This document shows, piece after piece, positions 1-7,770 of a stretch of DNA of 39,861 nt. The position numbers and the translations under genes were made by a program. Position 1 is the first letter of the stretch; the number at the start of each line of letters is the position of its first letter. This stretch comes from Actinomycetota bacterium (lineage in GTDB: Bacteria; Actinomycetota; Thermoleophilia; Solirubrobacterales; 70-9), in the NCBI GenBank assembly GCA_018268575.1, contig JAFDWF010000214.1, positions 1 to 39,861 of the forward strand. Direction: 5' to 3'. The notes beneath the pieces are model-generated. The model ran no database searches. It was not told where the DNA came from and saw only the letters and a list, made by a program, of their open reading frames with translations.

Positions 1-396
1 CATTGTGGACCGATGGTGGATCGCACGTCTCCCTGACGGATGCGACGCCTCCGTGACGAGGCCGAGGAAAGACGCCACGAAGACCGCACGATCTGCGCGG
101 GTCCCGTCTGGGAGATGCATGATCCGGCGGGATCCCCGCCGGATCATGGTCGGTCCGTGAGGAAGGGTCCACGATCGCAGGGAAGGCGTATGCCTTCACG
201 GGGAGGTCTCAGGTCCCCGTCCCGCGCTGCGTGGATCCACCACACCATGGTGGGGTCAAACCGTGGTCACGTGTCTGTGACCGTGGAGGAAGCGTGGAAC
301 CCGTGACGTCTCCCTGACGTCTCCTGCGCGGTTCCCGGCCTTTTCGGAGGCGGCCACAGCCCGCCAGGGTCGCCTCCGGAAAGGCCGCGTCCCTTA
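1..396. repeat. Structured intergenic repeat, left copy
   Basis: No gene is supported in bases 1-464. Bases about 66-396 are a diverged inverted copy of 39421-39861 at the other end of the window, so both ends lie in the same repeat and the left copy runs further outward than the right one. The repeat is a chain of hairpins: 118-148 (14-bp arms CATGATCCGGCGGG, 3-nt loop), a GAAGGC/GCCTTC hairpin near 182, 237-253 (CCACCA/TGGTGG), a GGTCAC/GTGACC hairpin near 264-281, and 337-386 (16-bp arms with one mismatch). It may be a structured RNA, a REP-like element or a non-autonomous mobile repeat. No function is assigned. Confidence 0.8.
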
Positions 397-464
397 CCCC
401 TTCGGGCGCCGGCCGGCGACGCCCCGTCCCTTCCGCCGGAACGCCTCCACGCCGTGTGACGGAA

Positions 465-500
465 AGCACTTTGTAACACGTTGTTACAAAGTGCTACGGT
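465..500 (+). promoter_or_regulatory. Palindromic promoter/operator of the NDH-2-like gene
   Basis: A perfect inverted repeat with 13-bp arms (AGCACTTTGTAAC and its complement) and a 5-nt centre spans 465-495. It contains a plausible -35 TTGTAA (471-476); an 18-nt spacer separates this from the -10 TACGGT (495-500). The ATG at 507 follows 6 nt after the -10 and has no Shine-Dalgarno, which suggests a leaderless transcript. The core TTGTAAC-N5-GTTACAA resembles redox-regulator operators such as Rex sites, but its centre is one base longer than the Rex consensus. The arms also share CTTTGT/ACAAAG with the hairpin at 6128-6168, so it could instead be a repeat element. Confidence 0.6.
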
Positions 501-506
501 CAGGGC

Positions 507-1778
507 ATGGCCTGGAACATCGTCATCGCCGGAGGTGGTTTCGGAGGGCTCGCTGCCGCGCGCGAGCTGGAGAAGGTGATGCCGAAGCAGTCGGCGCGGC
601 TGATGTTGGTCAACGAGACCAACTTCTCGACCTACACGCCATTTTTGCCCGAGGCTGCGGCGGGGACGCTCGAGCCGCGCCACGTGGTCACGCCGCTGCG
701 CGGAATCCTCAAGCGGACCTACATCCGGCTGGGCGAGATCGTCGGTCACGACCCGGCCGCGAAGACCGTCGAGCTGCGGGCCAAGGACGGCGCCATCGAG
801 ACCGTGCCCTACGACCAGTTGCTGCTCTCGCTCGGCTCGGTGTCGCGGGTGCTGCCGATCCCCGGCCTGACCGAGCACGCGATGGGCTTCAAAGGGCTCG
901 CCGACGCGATTGGGCTGCGCAGCCGGATCATCGAGAACCTCGAGGCGGCGAACGCGACGGCCGACCACCAGCGGCGCGAAGAACTGCTGACCTTCGTCTT
1001 CGTCGGCGGCGGCTACGCCGGGCTCGAGGCGCTGGCCGAGCTCCAGGACTTCGCCGCCGACGCGATGGACAGCTACCCGCGCGCCCGCCTGCACGGGATG
1101 CGCTGGATCCTGGTCGAGGCGGCGCCGCGGGTGCTGCCGGAGATCGACCAGGACCTCGCCGATTACGCGCTGCGCGAGCTGCGCGGCCGCGGCATCGACA
1201 TCAAGCTGGAGACGCAGTTGAAGGAGGTCGGGCCGACCTCGGTGACGCTCTCGACCGGCGAGGTGGTGCCGACCACCACGGTGGTCTGGACCGCGGGCGT
1301 CGCCCCGGCGCCGATCCTCAGGCAGCTCCACCTGCCGCTTGACGAGCGCGGCCGGGTGCCGGTCGACGACCACCTGCGGGTGCAGGGCCTCGACTCGGTC
1401 TGGGCGATCGGCGATTGCGCCGCCGCCCCCGACCCACGCGGCGGCATCTGCCCGCCCACCGCCCAGCACGCGGTGCGGCAGGGCCCGGTCGCGGCGCGCA
1501 ACATCGCCGCCGAGCTCGGGATCGGCGACGCCGAGCCCTTCGAGTACCGCAGCGAGGCCTCCTTCGTGAACCTCGGCCGCTACAAGGCGGTGGGCCTGAT
1601 CGGCGACCGCAAATTGCGCGGCTTCCCCGCCTGGTTCCTCGCCCGCACTTACCACATGAGCCAGATCCCGGGCTACCCCCGCAAGGCCCGCGCGATCCTC
1701 GACTGGACGGCGAGCCTGCCGTTCAAGCGCGACCTCGCCGAGCTCGGTGAGGTGGCGCGGCCGAAGCGCCTCGGCTAG
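507..1778 (+). CDS. ndh: NAD(P)/FAD-dependent oxidoreductase, type II NADH dehydrogenase-like
   Basis: This 423-residue protein fits the NDH-2 family, which passes electrons from NADH to quinone at the inner membrane face without pumping protons. The FAD dinucleotide fold is at the N terminus (IVIAGGGFGGLAAA, residues 5-18). A second NADH-binding fold is FVFVGGGYAGLEAL near residue 165. TVVWTAGV near 260 and WAIGDCAA near 295 are the usual flavin-binding segments. The C-terminal part with a tyrosine- and lysine-rich stretch (ARTYHMSQIPGYPRKAR) is the likely membrane-attachment region. The start is set by the -10 box 6 nt upstream. A role in respiration with the menaquinone made by the men genes in this window is an inference. 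Some family members reduce other acceptors, so the exact substrate is not proven. Confidence 0.85.
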   Translation: MAWNIVIAGGGFGGLAAARELEKVMPKQSARLMLVNETNFSTYTPFLPEAAAGTLEPRHVVTPLRGILKRTYIRLGEIVGHDPAAKTVELRAKDGAIETVPYDQLLLSLGSVSRVLPIPGLTEHAMGFKGLADAIGLRSRIIENLEAANATADHQRREELLTFVFVGGGYAGLEALAELQDFAADAMDSYPRARLHGMRWILVEAAPRVLPEIDQDLADYALRELRGRGIDIKLETQLKEVGPTSVTLSTGEVVPTTTVVWTAGVAPAPILRQLHLPLDERGRVPVDDHLRVQGLDSVWAIGDCAAAPDPRGGICPPTAQHAVRQGPVAARNIAAELGIGDAEPFEYRSEASFVNLGRYKAVGLIGDRKLRGFPAWFLARTYHMSQIPGYPRKARAILDWTASLPFKRDLAELGEVARPKRLG

Positions 1779-1850
1779 CGTCGCCGGGTCATCGGCCTGG
1801 CGAGGGGCCAGAGGCGGCCACGCCGCCCCGACCCGCCACAATTGAGGCCC

Positions 1851-2138
1851 ATGGGCCTCAATTACCTCGTGATCGTCTTCTTCTTCGGCCTCGCCACCGC
1901 GATCATCGGCAAGGCCAAGGGCAGCTCCTTCTGGATCTGGTTCCTGGTCGGCGCCGTGCTGCCGGTCCTCGGCCTGATCGCCGTCATCTTCTCCCGCCGC
2001 GAGCGCGAGGAACCCGAACGCCAATGCCCCAACTGCCTCAAGGCGGTGAAGCTCTACGTCCAGGTCTGTCCCCGCTGCGGCACCGAGCTCTACCTGCCCG
2101 ACCCGCGCGCCGTCCGCCACCCGGGCGTTCGCAGTTAG
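1851..2138 (+). CDS. Small membrane protein with C-terminal zinc ribbon
   Basis: A 95-residue protein with two hydrophobic segments (NYLVIVFFFGLATAIIG and FWIWFLVGAVLPVLGLIAVIF) is followed by a short basic/acidic linker and a zinc ribbon with two cysteine pairs (CPNC and CPRCG, about residues 61-81). The topology suggests a membrane anchor with a cytoplasmic metal-binding tail. No specific function is recognised. The ATG at 1851 is preferred over the TTG at 1842. The last residues and the stop codon lie inside the palindromic element at 2125-2167, so the C terminus was probably set or altered by that element. Confidence 0.7.
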   Translation: MGLNYLVIVFFFGLATAIIGKAKGSSFWIWFLVGAVLPVLGLIAVIFSRREREEPERQCPNCLKAVKLYVQVCPRCGTELYLPDPRAVRHPGVRS

Positions 2139-2167
2139 CCACGGTATATGTAGGAAAGTGCGAACGC
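2125..2167. repeat. 43-bp palindromic element (family A), intergenic copy
   Basis: The 9-bp perfect arms GCGTTCGCA/TGCGAACGC extend imperfectly inward. Read on the minus strand it begins GCGTTCGCACTT and ends TAACTGCGAACGC, exactly as the element inside the gene at 5099-6520 does. The two 43-mers match at 33 of 43 positions by eye, with the differences in the centre. This copy supplies the stop codon of the zinc-ribbon gene and ends one base before the stop codon of the facing glycosyltransferase gene. Confidence 0.8.
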
Positions 2168-2168
2168 G

Positions 2169-3236
2169 CTAGCGCAGCCAGGTGCGGACTATCGCGTTGG
2201 CGAAGCCGAGGCCGTAGCGCATCACCGCGGGCTTCTTCGAGTGCCCGTGGAGGCGCTGTTCGACCGTGATCGGCACCTCCTTGGCGGGGATGCCGCGCTT
2301 GATCGCCTCGATCATGAACTCGGAGGTGTGGAACTGCTCCTGGCGCAGGGCCAGCTGCGGCAGGACCGTGGTGCGCACCGCCCGGTAGCCGTTCGAGCAG
2401 TCGGTGACGTGGGTGCGGGTGATGAAGGAGACGAGGCGGTTGAAGAAGACGATCCCCAGCTCACGGGCCCGGGTGTTGCGGTCGGCGTGGCCGAGGACGC
2501 GCGAGCCGTGGGCGACGTCGACCTCGCCGCTCAGCACCGGTTCGACCAGGCGGGGCATCTCGGCGGGCAGGTGCTGGCCGTCGGCGTCGAGGGTGACGAC
2601 GATCTCCGCTCCCGATTCGACCATCAGGCGATAACCGGTGCGGAGCGCCGCGCCGCCGCCGCGGTTGGTGACGTGGCGGGCGACCGGGGCGCCGTGCTCG
2701 GCGGCGACATCGCCGGTGCCGTCGCGCGAGCCGTCGTCGACCACCAGCACCTCGGTCGCCACCCCGCAGACCTCGCGCGGCATGCCGTCGAGCACGTGGC
2801 CGATGTTCTCGGCCTCGTTGTAGGCGGGGATCAGGATCGCGATCTTGCCCTTGAAGCGGGTGGGCAGGTCAGCCTGGCGGAACTCCTCCCAGGCCAGCCC
2901 CTCGAGCGCCGCCGAGAGCTGGCGCGAGTTGCGCGCCCCGACCGAGAGCGCGCGCAGGATGAGGATGAAGAGGACGAAGATGGCGAAGACGGCGAGGCCG
3001 AGGATCCGCCCGCCGTTGCCCTTTTCGAAGGAGAAGGCGGAGAGCAGGCCGTTGACGACTTCGGTGCCGGTGACGATCGCCAGGGCGATCCCGGCCAGCA
3101 GCAGCATCAGCACGTCGGCGTTGCGCAGGTGGTGGCGGCGGATCACCGCGTAGGCGACGAGGAACAGCGCGATCGCCAGGCCGACGGTCCGGAGCGCGGT
3201 CAGTTCGGGCGGGAATATGCCTGCTAGCGGGACCAT
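2169..3236 (-). CDS. Family 2 glycosyltransferase with N-terminal DUF2304-like membrane domain
   Basis: The protein is 355 residues. The first about 115 residues hold three hydrophobic segments resembling the DUF2304 family, which often accompanies dolichol-phosphate-sugar synthase-like enzymes. From about residue 130 a GT2 domain begins: ILIPAYNEAENI, the VVDDGSRDGT nucleotide-binding motif, and the metal-binding DADGQHLP. It likely transfers a sugar from a nucleotide donor to polyprenyl phosphate, giving lipid-linked sugar for the GT39-like enzymes upstream; this is inferred from the family and neighbourhood. The ATG at 3236 is chosen because the reading frame upstream of it is arginine- and proline-rich shadow of the overlapping gene. 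The start overlaps the end of that gene by 13 nt, consistent with coupling. Confidence 0.8.
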   Translation of the reverse strand: MVPLAGIFPPELTALRTVGLAIALFLVAYAVIRRHHLRNADVLMLLLAGIALAIVTGTEVVNGLLSAFSFEKGNGGRILGLAVFAIFVLFILILRALSVGARNSRQLSAALEGLAWEEFRQADLPTRFKGKIAILIPAYNEAENIGHVLDGMPREVCGVATEVLVVDDGSRDGTGDVAAEHGAPVARHVTNRGGGAALRTGYRLMVESGAEIVVTLDADGQHLPAEMPRLVEPVLSGEVDVAHGSRVLGHADRNTRARELGIVFFNRLVSFITRTHVTDCSNGYRAVRTTVLPQLALRQEQFHTSEFMIEAIKRGIPAKEVPITVEQRLHGHSKKPAVMRYGLGFANAIVRTWLR

Positions 3237-4618
3237 TTCCGGCCTGAGGATAGGGCCGAGGCGGCGGCCGAGAGGGCGAGGCCGGCGAGCGGGAAGATCA
3301 GCGTCATCAGGATCTCGTTGCGGCGCGGGGCGGCGAGGCTGACGGCGCCGACGATCGTGACGAGGACGATCGGGGCGGCGAGGCAGAGCGTCTCCCACCA
3401 GCGGCGCCGGAAGGCGAGCAGGGCCAGGCCCGCGATCCCGAGCAGCACGAGGACGATCTGGATCGCGCGCCCGAGCCCGGAGTCCATGAATTCACCGACG
3501 CCACTCGACCACATGCGGCCGATCTTGCGCGCGGTCATTTCGGCGTAGCCGACCGGGTCCTTGCCGAACCACTTGGAGAAGTTTTCCTTGCCGATCTTGC
3601 TGAGGGCCGAGTCGCGCGGCAGTTCCGGGTAGCGGTCGGCGACCTTGTTGAAGAGTTCGGTCGGTTCGATTTTGCTCAGCGCCCGGGAGTTCGGCGGCAG
3701 GGACTTGCCGGTCTCGCGCTTGTAGAGGATCGCCTTGACCCGCTGGTATTCGCCGTCGGCGGGGTAGAAGGTGCCGACGTAGAGGGCCTTGCCGCTGCCG
3801 GTGGAGATCGGCACGAAGCGTTCGAAGACGACGAAGTTGCGGATCGTCCAGGGCACGATCGGCAGCAGCAGCGCGACCAGCATCAGGCCGACCGCCGCGG
3901 TGCCGAGCCGCCACTCGCGTTCCCAGGCCCAGCGGACGGCGGCGAAGGCGACGAAGGCGGCCGCGACCAGCGTGTACTCGGGGCGGAACATCGCGGTGAT
4001 GCCGAAGAGGAAGCCGGGCAGGAGCCAGACCCAGGCGCCGCGCGCGCCGGAGCTGCTCCCGTCGGTGGCGGAGCCGCGTCCTCCGCCGGGGCGCCCCGCG
4101 GTGCGGTCCCAAGCCCATAGGAAGGCGAGGATCGCGGCGGGGAGGGAGAGCATCGCCGGCGGCTCGCTCATGATCTCGCCGACCGAGTGGATGAAGGGCG
4201 GATAGATCGCCACGCCGAGCGCCCCGAGCAGCGCCGGCCAGCGCCCACCGAGCCGCCATCCGAGGAGGAAGACGACGAGGATCGTCCCCAACCCCATCAG
4301 CGCCTCGAGGATGCGGATCGAGCCTTCGCGCGGGCCGCCGGTGACGACGAAGAGCCCGGCGTAGAGCCACGGCGCGCCCGGCGACCAGTCGCTGCTCGCT
4401 TCCACGTGGAAGTCCTTGCCGCCGTAGCTGCCTTCCTCGTAGAGGGACTTGGCCAGCGCGTAGTAGGCGTGTGAGTCGGCCGCCGGTTCCTCGACCGGGT
4501 GGACGACGGCGACGCCGCGGACCACCAGCCCGAGCGCCGCGATCAGGGCCAGGGCGATCAGCGTGCGCCGCCCGTAGCGGGCGGGCAGGGTGCGGAACCA
4601 TTTGCGAACGGCGGTCAA
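3224..4618 (-). CDS. GT39/ArnT-like membrane glycosyltransferase
   Basis: A 464-residue multi-pass membrane protein of the dolichyl-phosphate-mannose mannosyltransferase/ArnT type, which uses polyprenyl-phosphate sugars at the outer membrane face. After a short basic N terminus and the first helix comes an acidic extracytoplasmic loop (EEPAADSHAYYALAKSL) with the family's conserved Asp. Other marks are GEIMSEPPAM near residue 165 and a soluble loop with KALYVGTFYPADGEYQ. About ten hydrophobic segments are visible. It is a clear paralog of the gene at 5099-6520 and lacks the two extra segments found there. It overlaps the GT2 gene downstream and probably forms a two-gene operon with it. The acceptor is unknown. 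Confidence 0.8.
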   Translation of the reverse strand: MTAVRKWFRTLPARYGRRTLIALALIAALGLVVRGVAVVHPVEEPAADSHAYYALAKSLYEEGSYGGKDFHVEASSDWSPGAPWLYAGLFVVTGGPREGSIRILEALMGLGTILVVFLLGWRLGGRWPALLGALGVAIYPPFIHSVGEIMSEPPAMLSLPAAILAFLWAWDRTAGRPGGGRGSATDGSSSGARGAWVWLLPGFLFGITAMFRPEYTLVAAAFVAFAAVRWAWEREWRLGTAAVGLMLVALLLPIVPWTIRNFVVFERFVPISTGSGKALYVGTFYPADGEYQRVKAILYKRETGKSLPPNSRALSKIEPTELFNKVADRYPELPRDSALSKIGKENFSKWFGKDPVGYAEMTARKIGRMWSSGVGEFMDSGLGRAIQIVLVLLGIAGLALLAFRRRWWETLCLAAPIVLVTIVGAVSLAAPRRNEILMTLIFPLAGLALSAAASALSSGRKWSR

Positions 4619-4703
4619 GGGCGCGGGTCAGGCTACTGGCGCCGGAGCAGGAAACCCGTCCGCGGTGCTGAAATCCCCGGCAAACCTTAGGAAAGGACTC
4701 TCT

Positions 4704-5114
4704 GTGAAACGCATCTCCTTGATTGTCGCCGGCGCGTTGGCCTGCCTCCTGTTCGCCTCGGTCGGTACCGCCGCGGCGATGCCCACCGAAGGCATCGTCA
4801 ACACCGCCTGCACCACGAACTCGAAAAACGTGGTCGGCAAGAAGGTCACGATCACGGTCACCGGCAAGAACGTCGCCTCCTCGCAGATGGAATTCGCCGA
4901 ATGCAAGATCGTCAAGAAGGTCGCCAACAAGATGCTCTCGCTGCGGATCGAGAAGCCGAAGGTGTTCGAAGGCTTCCGCTGCACGCCGACCGTGCTCACC
5001 GGCGGCGAAGGCACCGTCGAACCGCAGGCCGTCCGCTACAACTGCCTCTTCCGCGGCGCTGACACCGCCACCGAAATCCGGCTCAAGTTCAAGGTCACCT
5101 ACAACACCGACTGA
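4704..5114 (+). CDS. Small secreted protein of unknown function
   Basis: A 136-residue protein with a typical signal peptide (MKRISLIVAGALACLLFASVGTAAA, cleavage probably after the last Ala). The mature part is a lysine-rich, beta-strand-like domain with four cysteines (ACTTNS, FAECKI, GFRCTP, YNCLF), which could form two disulfides. The GTG at 4704 is chosen because it begins the signal peptide and follows a good Shine-Dalgarno (GGAAAGGA, about 4690-4697). It lies between two GT39-like genes, diverging from one and overlapping the 3' end of the other by 16 nt. That makes it a candidate substrate or partner of these enzymes, but nothing in the sequence proves this. Confidence 0.7.
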   Translation: MKRISLIVAGALACLLFASVGTAAAMPTEGIVNTACTTNSKNVVGKKVTITVTGKNVASSQMEFAECKIVKKVANKMLSLRIEKPKVFEGFRCTPTVLTGGEGTVEPQAVRYNCLFRGADTATEIRLKFKVTYNTD

Positions 5115-6520
5115 GGCTTCCCGGCGCGTGCGCGGGCGGCGAGCCATGCAGCCGCCGCTCCCGCGCATGCCGAGAGCAGGGGGATGAGCACGAGGACGCG
5201 GCGGGGAGAGGCGACGAGGAGGGCGCTGATCAGCGTGATCGCGAGGAAGACGGCGCCGATCAGCAGGGCCTCCCAGCGGCGCAGGTAGGCGAGCAGAGCG
5301 AGGCCGAAGAGGCCGAGGCCGAGGAGGACCCAGTGGAGGGCCTCCCAGACCGGCTCTCGCATCACCGCGCGAGGCCCGTGGGACCAGATGCGGCCGACCT
5401 TCGCGGCGACGAATTCGACGTATTCGCCGGTGTGTTCGGTGATGTCGTCGCCGAGCTGTTCCTTGCCCATCTGGGAGAGAGCTTCGTCGGGTTCGAGCCC
5501 GGGATGGTTGGCTTCGGCGAGCCGGGCGAGGATCTGCTCGAGGCGCAGGTTCTCGACCGCGTGGGGGCCGAAGAGGTCGGGGTGTTCGGCGACCACGGCG
5601 GCGCCGACCGCTTCCGGGTTGCCGTCCGAGGGCAGGTAGGTGCCCGCGTAGAGGACCTGGCCGCCGCCGGTCGACACGGTGACGAAGCGGTCGAGGGCGA
5701 ACGCGTTGCGGACGGTCCAGGGGGCGACCACGACGACGATCCCGAGCCCGACGACCGCCGCCGCGACGAGCGCGCGCCGCCACCCTCCAGCAGTGCGTTC
5801 GCACTTCCCCTCACTATGTGTGGGTAACTGCGAACGCACCGCGGGGCGGGGGGCGAAGCGCTCGTGGAGAAGGACGAGGCCGGCGAGCAGGAGGCCGATC
5901 GCCAGGTACTCCGGCCGGACCAGGGCGAGCGCTCCGAGCGTGAGCCCCGGCACCAGCCATCGCCACGGTCCGGGACCGTCCCCGGCCCAGAGCAGTCCCA
6001 GGATCGCGCCGACGAGCAGCGTGGCCGCCAGCGGCTCCGTCATCAGCATCCCCGTGTACTCGATCGTCGCCGGATAGATCGCGACGACGAGCGCCGCGAT
6101 GAGCCCCGCCGCCACCCCCAGGCCAACCCTCTGTCCTTTGTCACCCTGTGGGTTACAAAGGACAGAGGCGAGGCGACGGGCGAGGAGGTAGGCGAAGGGG
6201 ATCGCCAGGGTGCCGATCAGGGCGAGGACCAGGCGCGCGGTGCGTTCGTGGACGCCGCCGGTCACCTCGTAGACGCCCGCCACGAACAGGGGCAGGCCGG
6301 GGGAGTAGTCGGAGCTCGGTTGGGTCGCGCCCGCGCCCGCGGTGAACCCGTTGCCTTGGTCGAGGTTCCGCGCGATCGCCGCGTAGGCGGCGGCGTCGTA
6401 GACCGGGGCGCGGCCGTCCCAGGCTTCGCCGACCCGCAGGCCGAGGCCCAGCAGCAGGATCGCGATCAGCGCCGCGAAGCCCCATCTGCCGCCGTTTCGC
6501 GCCACCACAGCGTTTGGCAT
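5099..6520 (-). CDS. GT39/ArnT-like membrane glycosyltransferase with two in-frame palindromic insertions
   Basis: A 473-residue paralog of the gene at 3224-4618. Shared marks are the acidic first loop (APVYDAAAYAAIARNL), SSDYSPGLPLFVAGVYEVTGG-type sequence in place of SSDWSPGAPWLYAGLFVVTGG, GMLMTEPLA, APWTVRN and QVLYAGTYLPSDGN. Two stretches are absent from the paralog: SVLCNPQGDKGQRV, encoded by the hairpin at 6128-6168, and VRSQLPTHSEGKCERT, encoded by the hairpin at 5793-5839. Both fall in loops between hydrophobic segments, so the membrane fold is probably kept. The gene diverges from the sulfoquinovose synthase gene with only 29 bp between starts. Its sugar and acceptor are unknown. 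Confidence 0.8.
   Translation of the reverse strand: MPNAVVARNGGRWGFAALIAILLLGLGLRVGEAWDGRAPVYDAAAYAAIARNLDQGNGFTAGAGATQPSSDYSPGLPLFVAGVYEVTGGVHERTARLVLALIGTLAIPFAYLLARRLASVLCNPQGDKGQRVGLGVAAGLIAALVVAIYPATIEYTGMLMTEPLAATLLVGAILGLLWAGDGPGPWRWLVPGLTLGALALVRPEYLAIGLLLAGLVLLHERFAPRPAVRSQLPTHSEGKCERTAGGWRRALVAAAVVGLGIVVVVAPWTVRNAFALDRFVTVSTGGGQVLYAGTYLPSDGNPEAVGAAVVAEHPDLFGPHAVENLRLEQILARLAEANHPGLEPDEALSQMGKEQLGDDITEHTGEYVEFVAAKVGRIWSHGPRAVMREPVWEALHWVLLGLGLFGLALLAYLRRWEALLIGAVFLAITLISALLVASPRRVLVLIPLLSACAGAAAAWLAARARAGKPQSVL
5793..5839. repeat. Palindromic element (family A), in-frame copy in the GT39-like gene
   Basis: The perfect 11-bp arms GTGCGTTCGCA/TGCGAACGCAC enclose a 25-nt centre containing TCACTATGTGTGGGTAAC. 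The 43-bp core (5795-5837) begins GCGTTCGCACTT and ends TAACTGCGAACGC, matching the intergenic copy at 2125-2167 in inverted orientation. It keeps the reading frame open and adds about 15 residues that the paralog at 3224-4618 does not have. Confidence 0.85.
6128..6168. repeat. Palindromic element, second in-frame copy in the GT39-like gene
   Basis: The perfect 14-bp arms CCTCTGTCCTTTGT/ACAAAGGACAGAGG flank the 13-nt centre CACCCTGTGGGTT. The centre resembles that of family A (TCAC...TGTGGGT.AC) although the arms differ, and the inner arm CTTTGT/ACAAAG recurs at 465-495. It encodes residues missing from the paralogous glycosyltransferase, between two hydrophobic segments. Confidence 0.8.
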
Positions 6521-6549
6521 CAGCCCGATTCAACTAACCTTGCCGGTCT

Positions 6550-7725
6550 ATGCGGATCCTCATCCTCGGTGGCGACGGCTACCTCGGCTGGCCGACGGCA
6601 CTCCGATTCTCCGCCGCGGGCCACGAGGTGGCGGTGGTCGACAACTTCAACCGCCGCCGCTGGGTCGAGGGCGCGGGCTCCGACTCGCTCACCCCGATCA
6701 GCGATCTGGAGACGCGGATCGCCGCCTGGGAGGAGAAGACCGGCAACCGGATCGCCTCCCACGTCGGCCCGATCGAGGACGGCGACTTCCTCGACGGCGT
6801 GGTCGGCGAGTTCCTCCCCGACGCGGTCGTCCACTACGGCCAGCAGGCCTCGGCGCCGTACTCGATGATCTCCCGCCAGACCGCGGTCGAGACCCAGTAC
6901 GCGAACACGATCGGCAACCTCAACCTGCTCTTCGCGCTGCGCGATCACGTGCCCGAGGCGCACCTGGTGAAGCTCGGGACGATGGGCGAGTACGGCCAGC
7001 CCAACATCGACATCGAGGAGGGCTACATCGAGATCTCGCACAAGGGGCGGGCGGACACCCTGCCGTTCCCGAAGCTGCCGGGCTCGCTGTACCACTGCTC
7101 GAAGGTCCATGACTCGACCAACATCCACTTCGCCTGCCGCACCTGGGGCCTGCGGGCGACCGACCTGAACCAGGGCGTCGTCTACGGGATCGAGACCGAG
7201 GAGACCGCGGGCGACGAGCGGCTGATCACCCGCTTCGACTACGACGAGCTCTTTGGCACGGTTCTGAACCGGTTCTGCCTCCAGGCCGTGATCGGTCATC
7301 CCCTGACCGTCTACGGAGAAGGCAACCAGACGCGCAGCTTCCTCAACATCCGCGACACGCTCGCCTGCGTCGGCCTGGCGGTCGAAAACCCCGCCGCGGC
7401 GGGCGAGTTCCGCGTCTTCAACCAGTTCACGGAGCAGTTCTCGGTGATGCAGCTGGCCGAGCTGGTGAAGGAGTCGGCCGCGCACCTCGGCTACGAGGTG
7501 GAGATCCAGCATTACGACAACCCGCGGGTGGAGAAGGAAGAGCACTACTACAACGCGGTCAACTCGAATCTGCTCGACCTCGGGCTGCAGCCGAAGCTGC
7601 TGGGGGAGGAGCTGATCGAGACGCTGCTCGGGATCCTCGACCGCTACAAGGACCGCGCCGCCGAGGGTGCGATCGATCCCCGCACCCGCTGGAACCCGGC
7701 CAAGCCGGCCGCCGCGCAGGCGTAA
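6550..7725 (+). CDS. sqdB: UDP-sulfoquinovose synthase (SQD1/SqdB-like)
   Basis: A 391-residue short-chain dehydrogenase/reductase-fold enzyme that makes UDP-sulfoquinovose from UDP-glucose and sulfite. This is the head-group donor for sulfolipid or for sulfoquinovose-containing glycans. Marks are the N-terminal NAD fold ILILGGDGYLGWPTA, the SQD1-type stretches APYSMISRQTAV and GTMGEYGQPNIDIEEGYI, the catalytic YHCSK, and RATDLNQGVVYGIET. Length matches the family. A TAACCT -10 box (6535-6540) lies 9 nt before the ATG with no Shine-Dalgarno. No sulfolipid glycosyltransferase of the usual type is nearby; the flanking GT39-like genes may use a product of this pathway, but that is speculative. 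Confidence 0.88.
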   Translation: MRILILGGDGYLGWPTALRFSAAGHEVAVVDNFNRRRWVEGAGSDSLTPISDLETRIAAWEEKTGNRIASHVGPIEDGDFLDGVVGEFLPDAVVHYGQQASAPYSMISRQTAVETQYANTIGNLNLLFALRDHVPEAHLVKLGTMGEYGQPNIDIEEGYIEISHKGRADTLPFPKLPGSLYHCSKVHDSTNIHFACRTWGLRATDLNQGVVYGIETEETAGDERLITRFDYDELFGTVLNRFCLQAVIGHPLTVYGEGNQTRSFLNIRDTLACVGLAVENPAAAGEFRVFNQFTEQFSVMQLAELVKESAAHLGYEVEIQHYDNPRVEKEEHYYNAVNSNLLDLGLQPKLLGEELIETLLGILDRYKDRAAEGAIDPRTRWNPAKPAAAQA

Positions 7726-7770
7726 ACCACGCCCGGCTCGGGGCTTTCCCGCTGGTAGCATCGTGATCCG

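Noticed and set aside
267..2120. 617-codon open frame on the minus strand opposite ndh
   Set aside because: A high-GC shadow: low-complexity Arg/Ala/Gly/Asp composition, no family signal, while the plus-strand frame has clear NDH-2 motifs.
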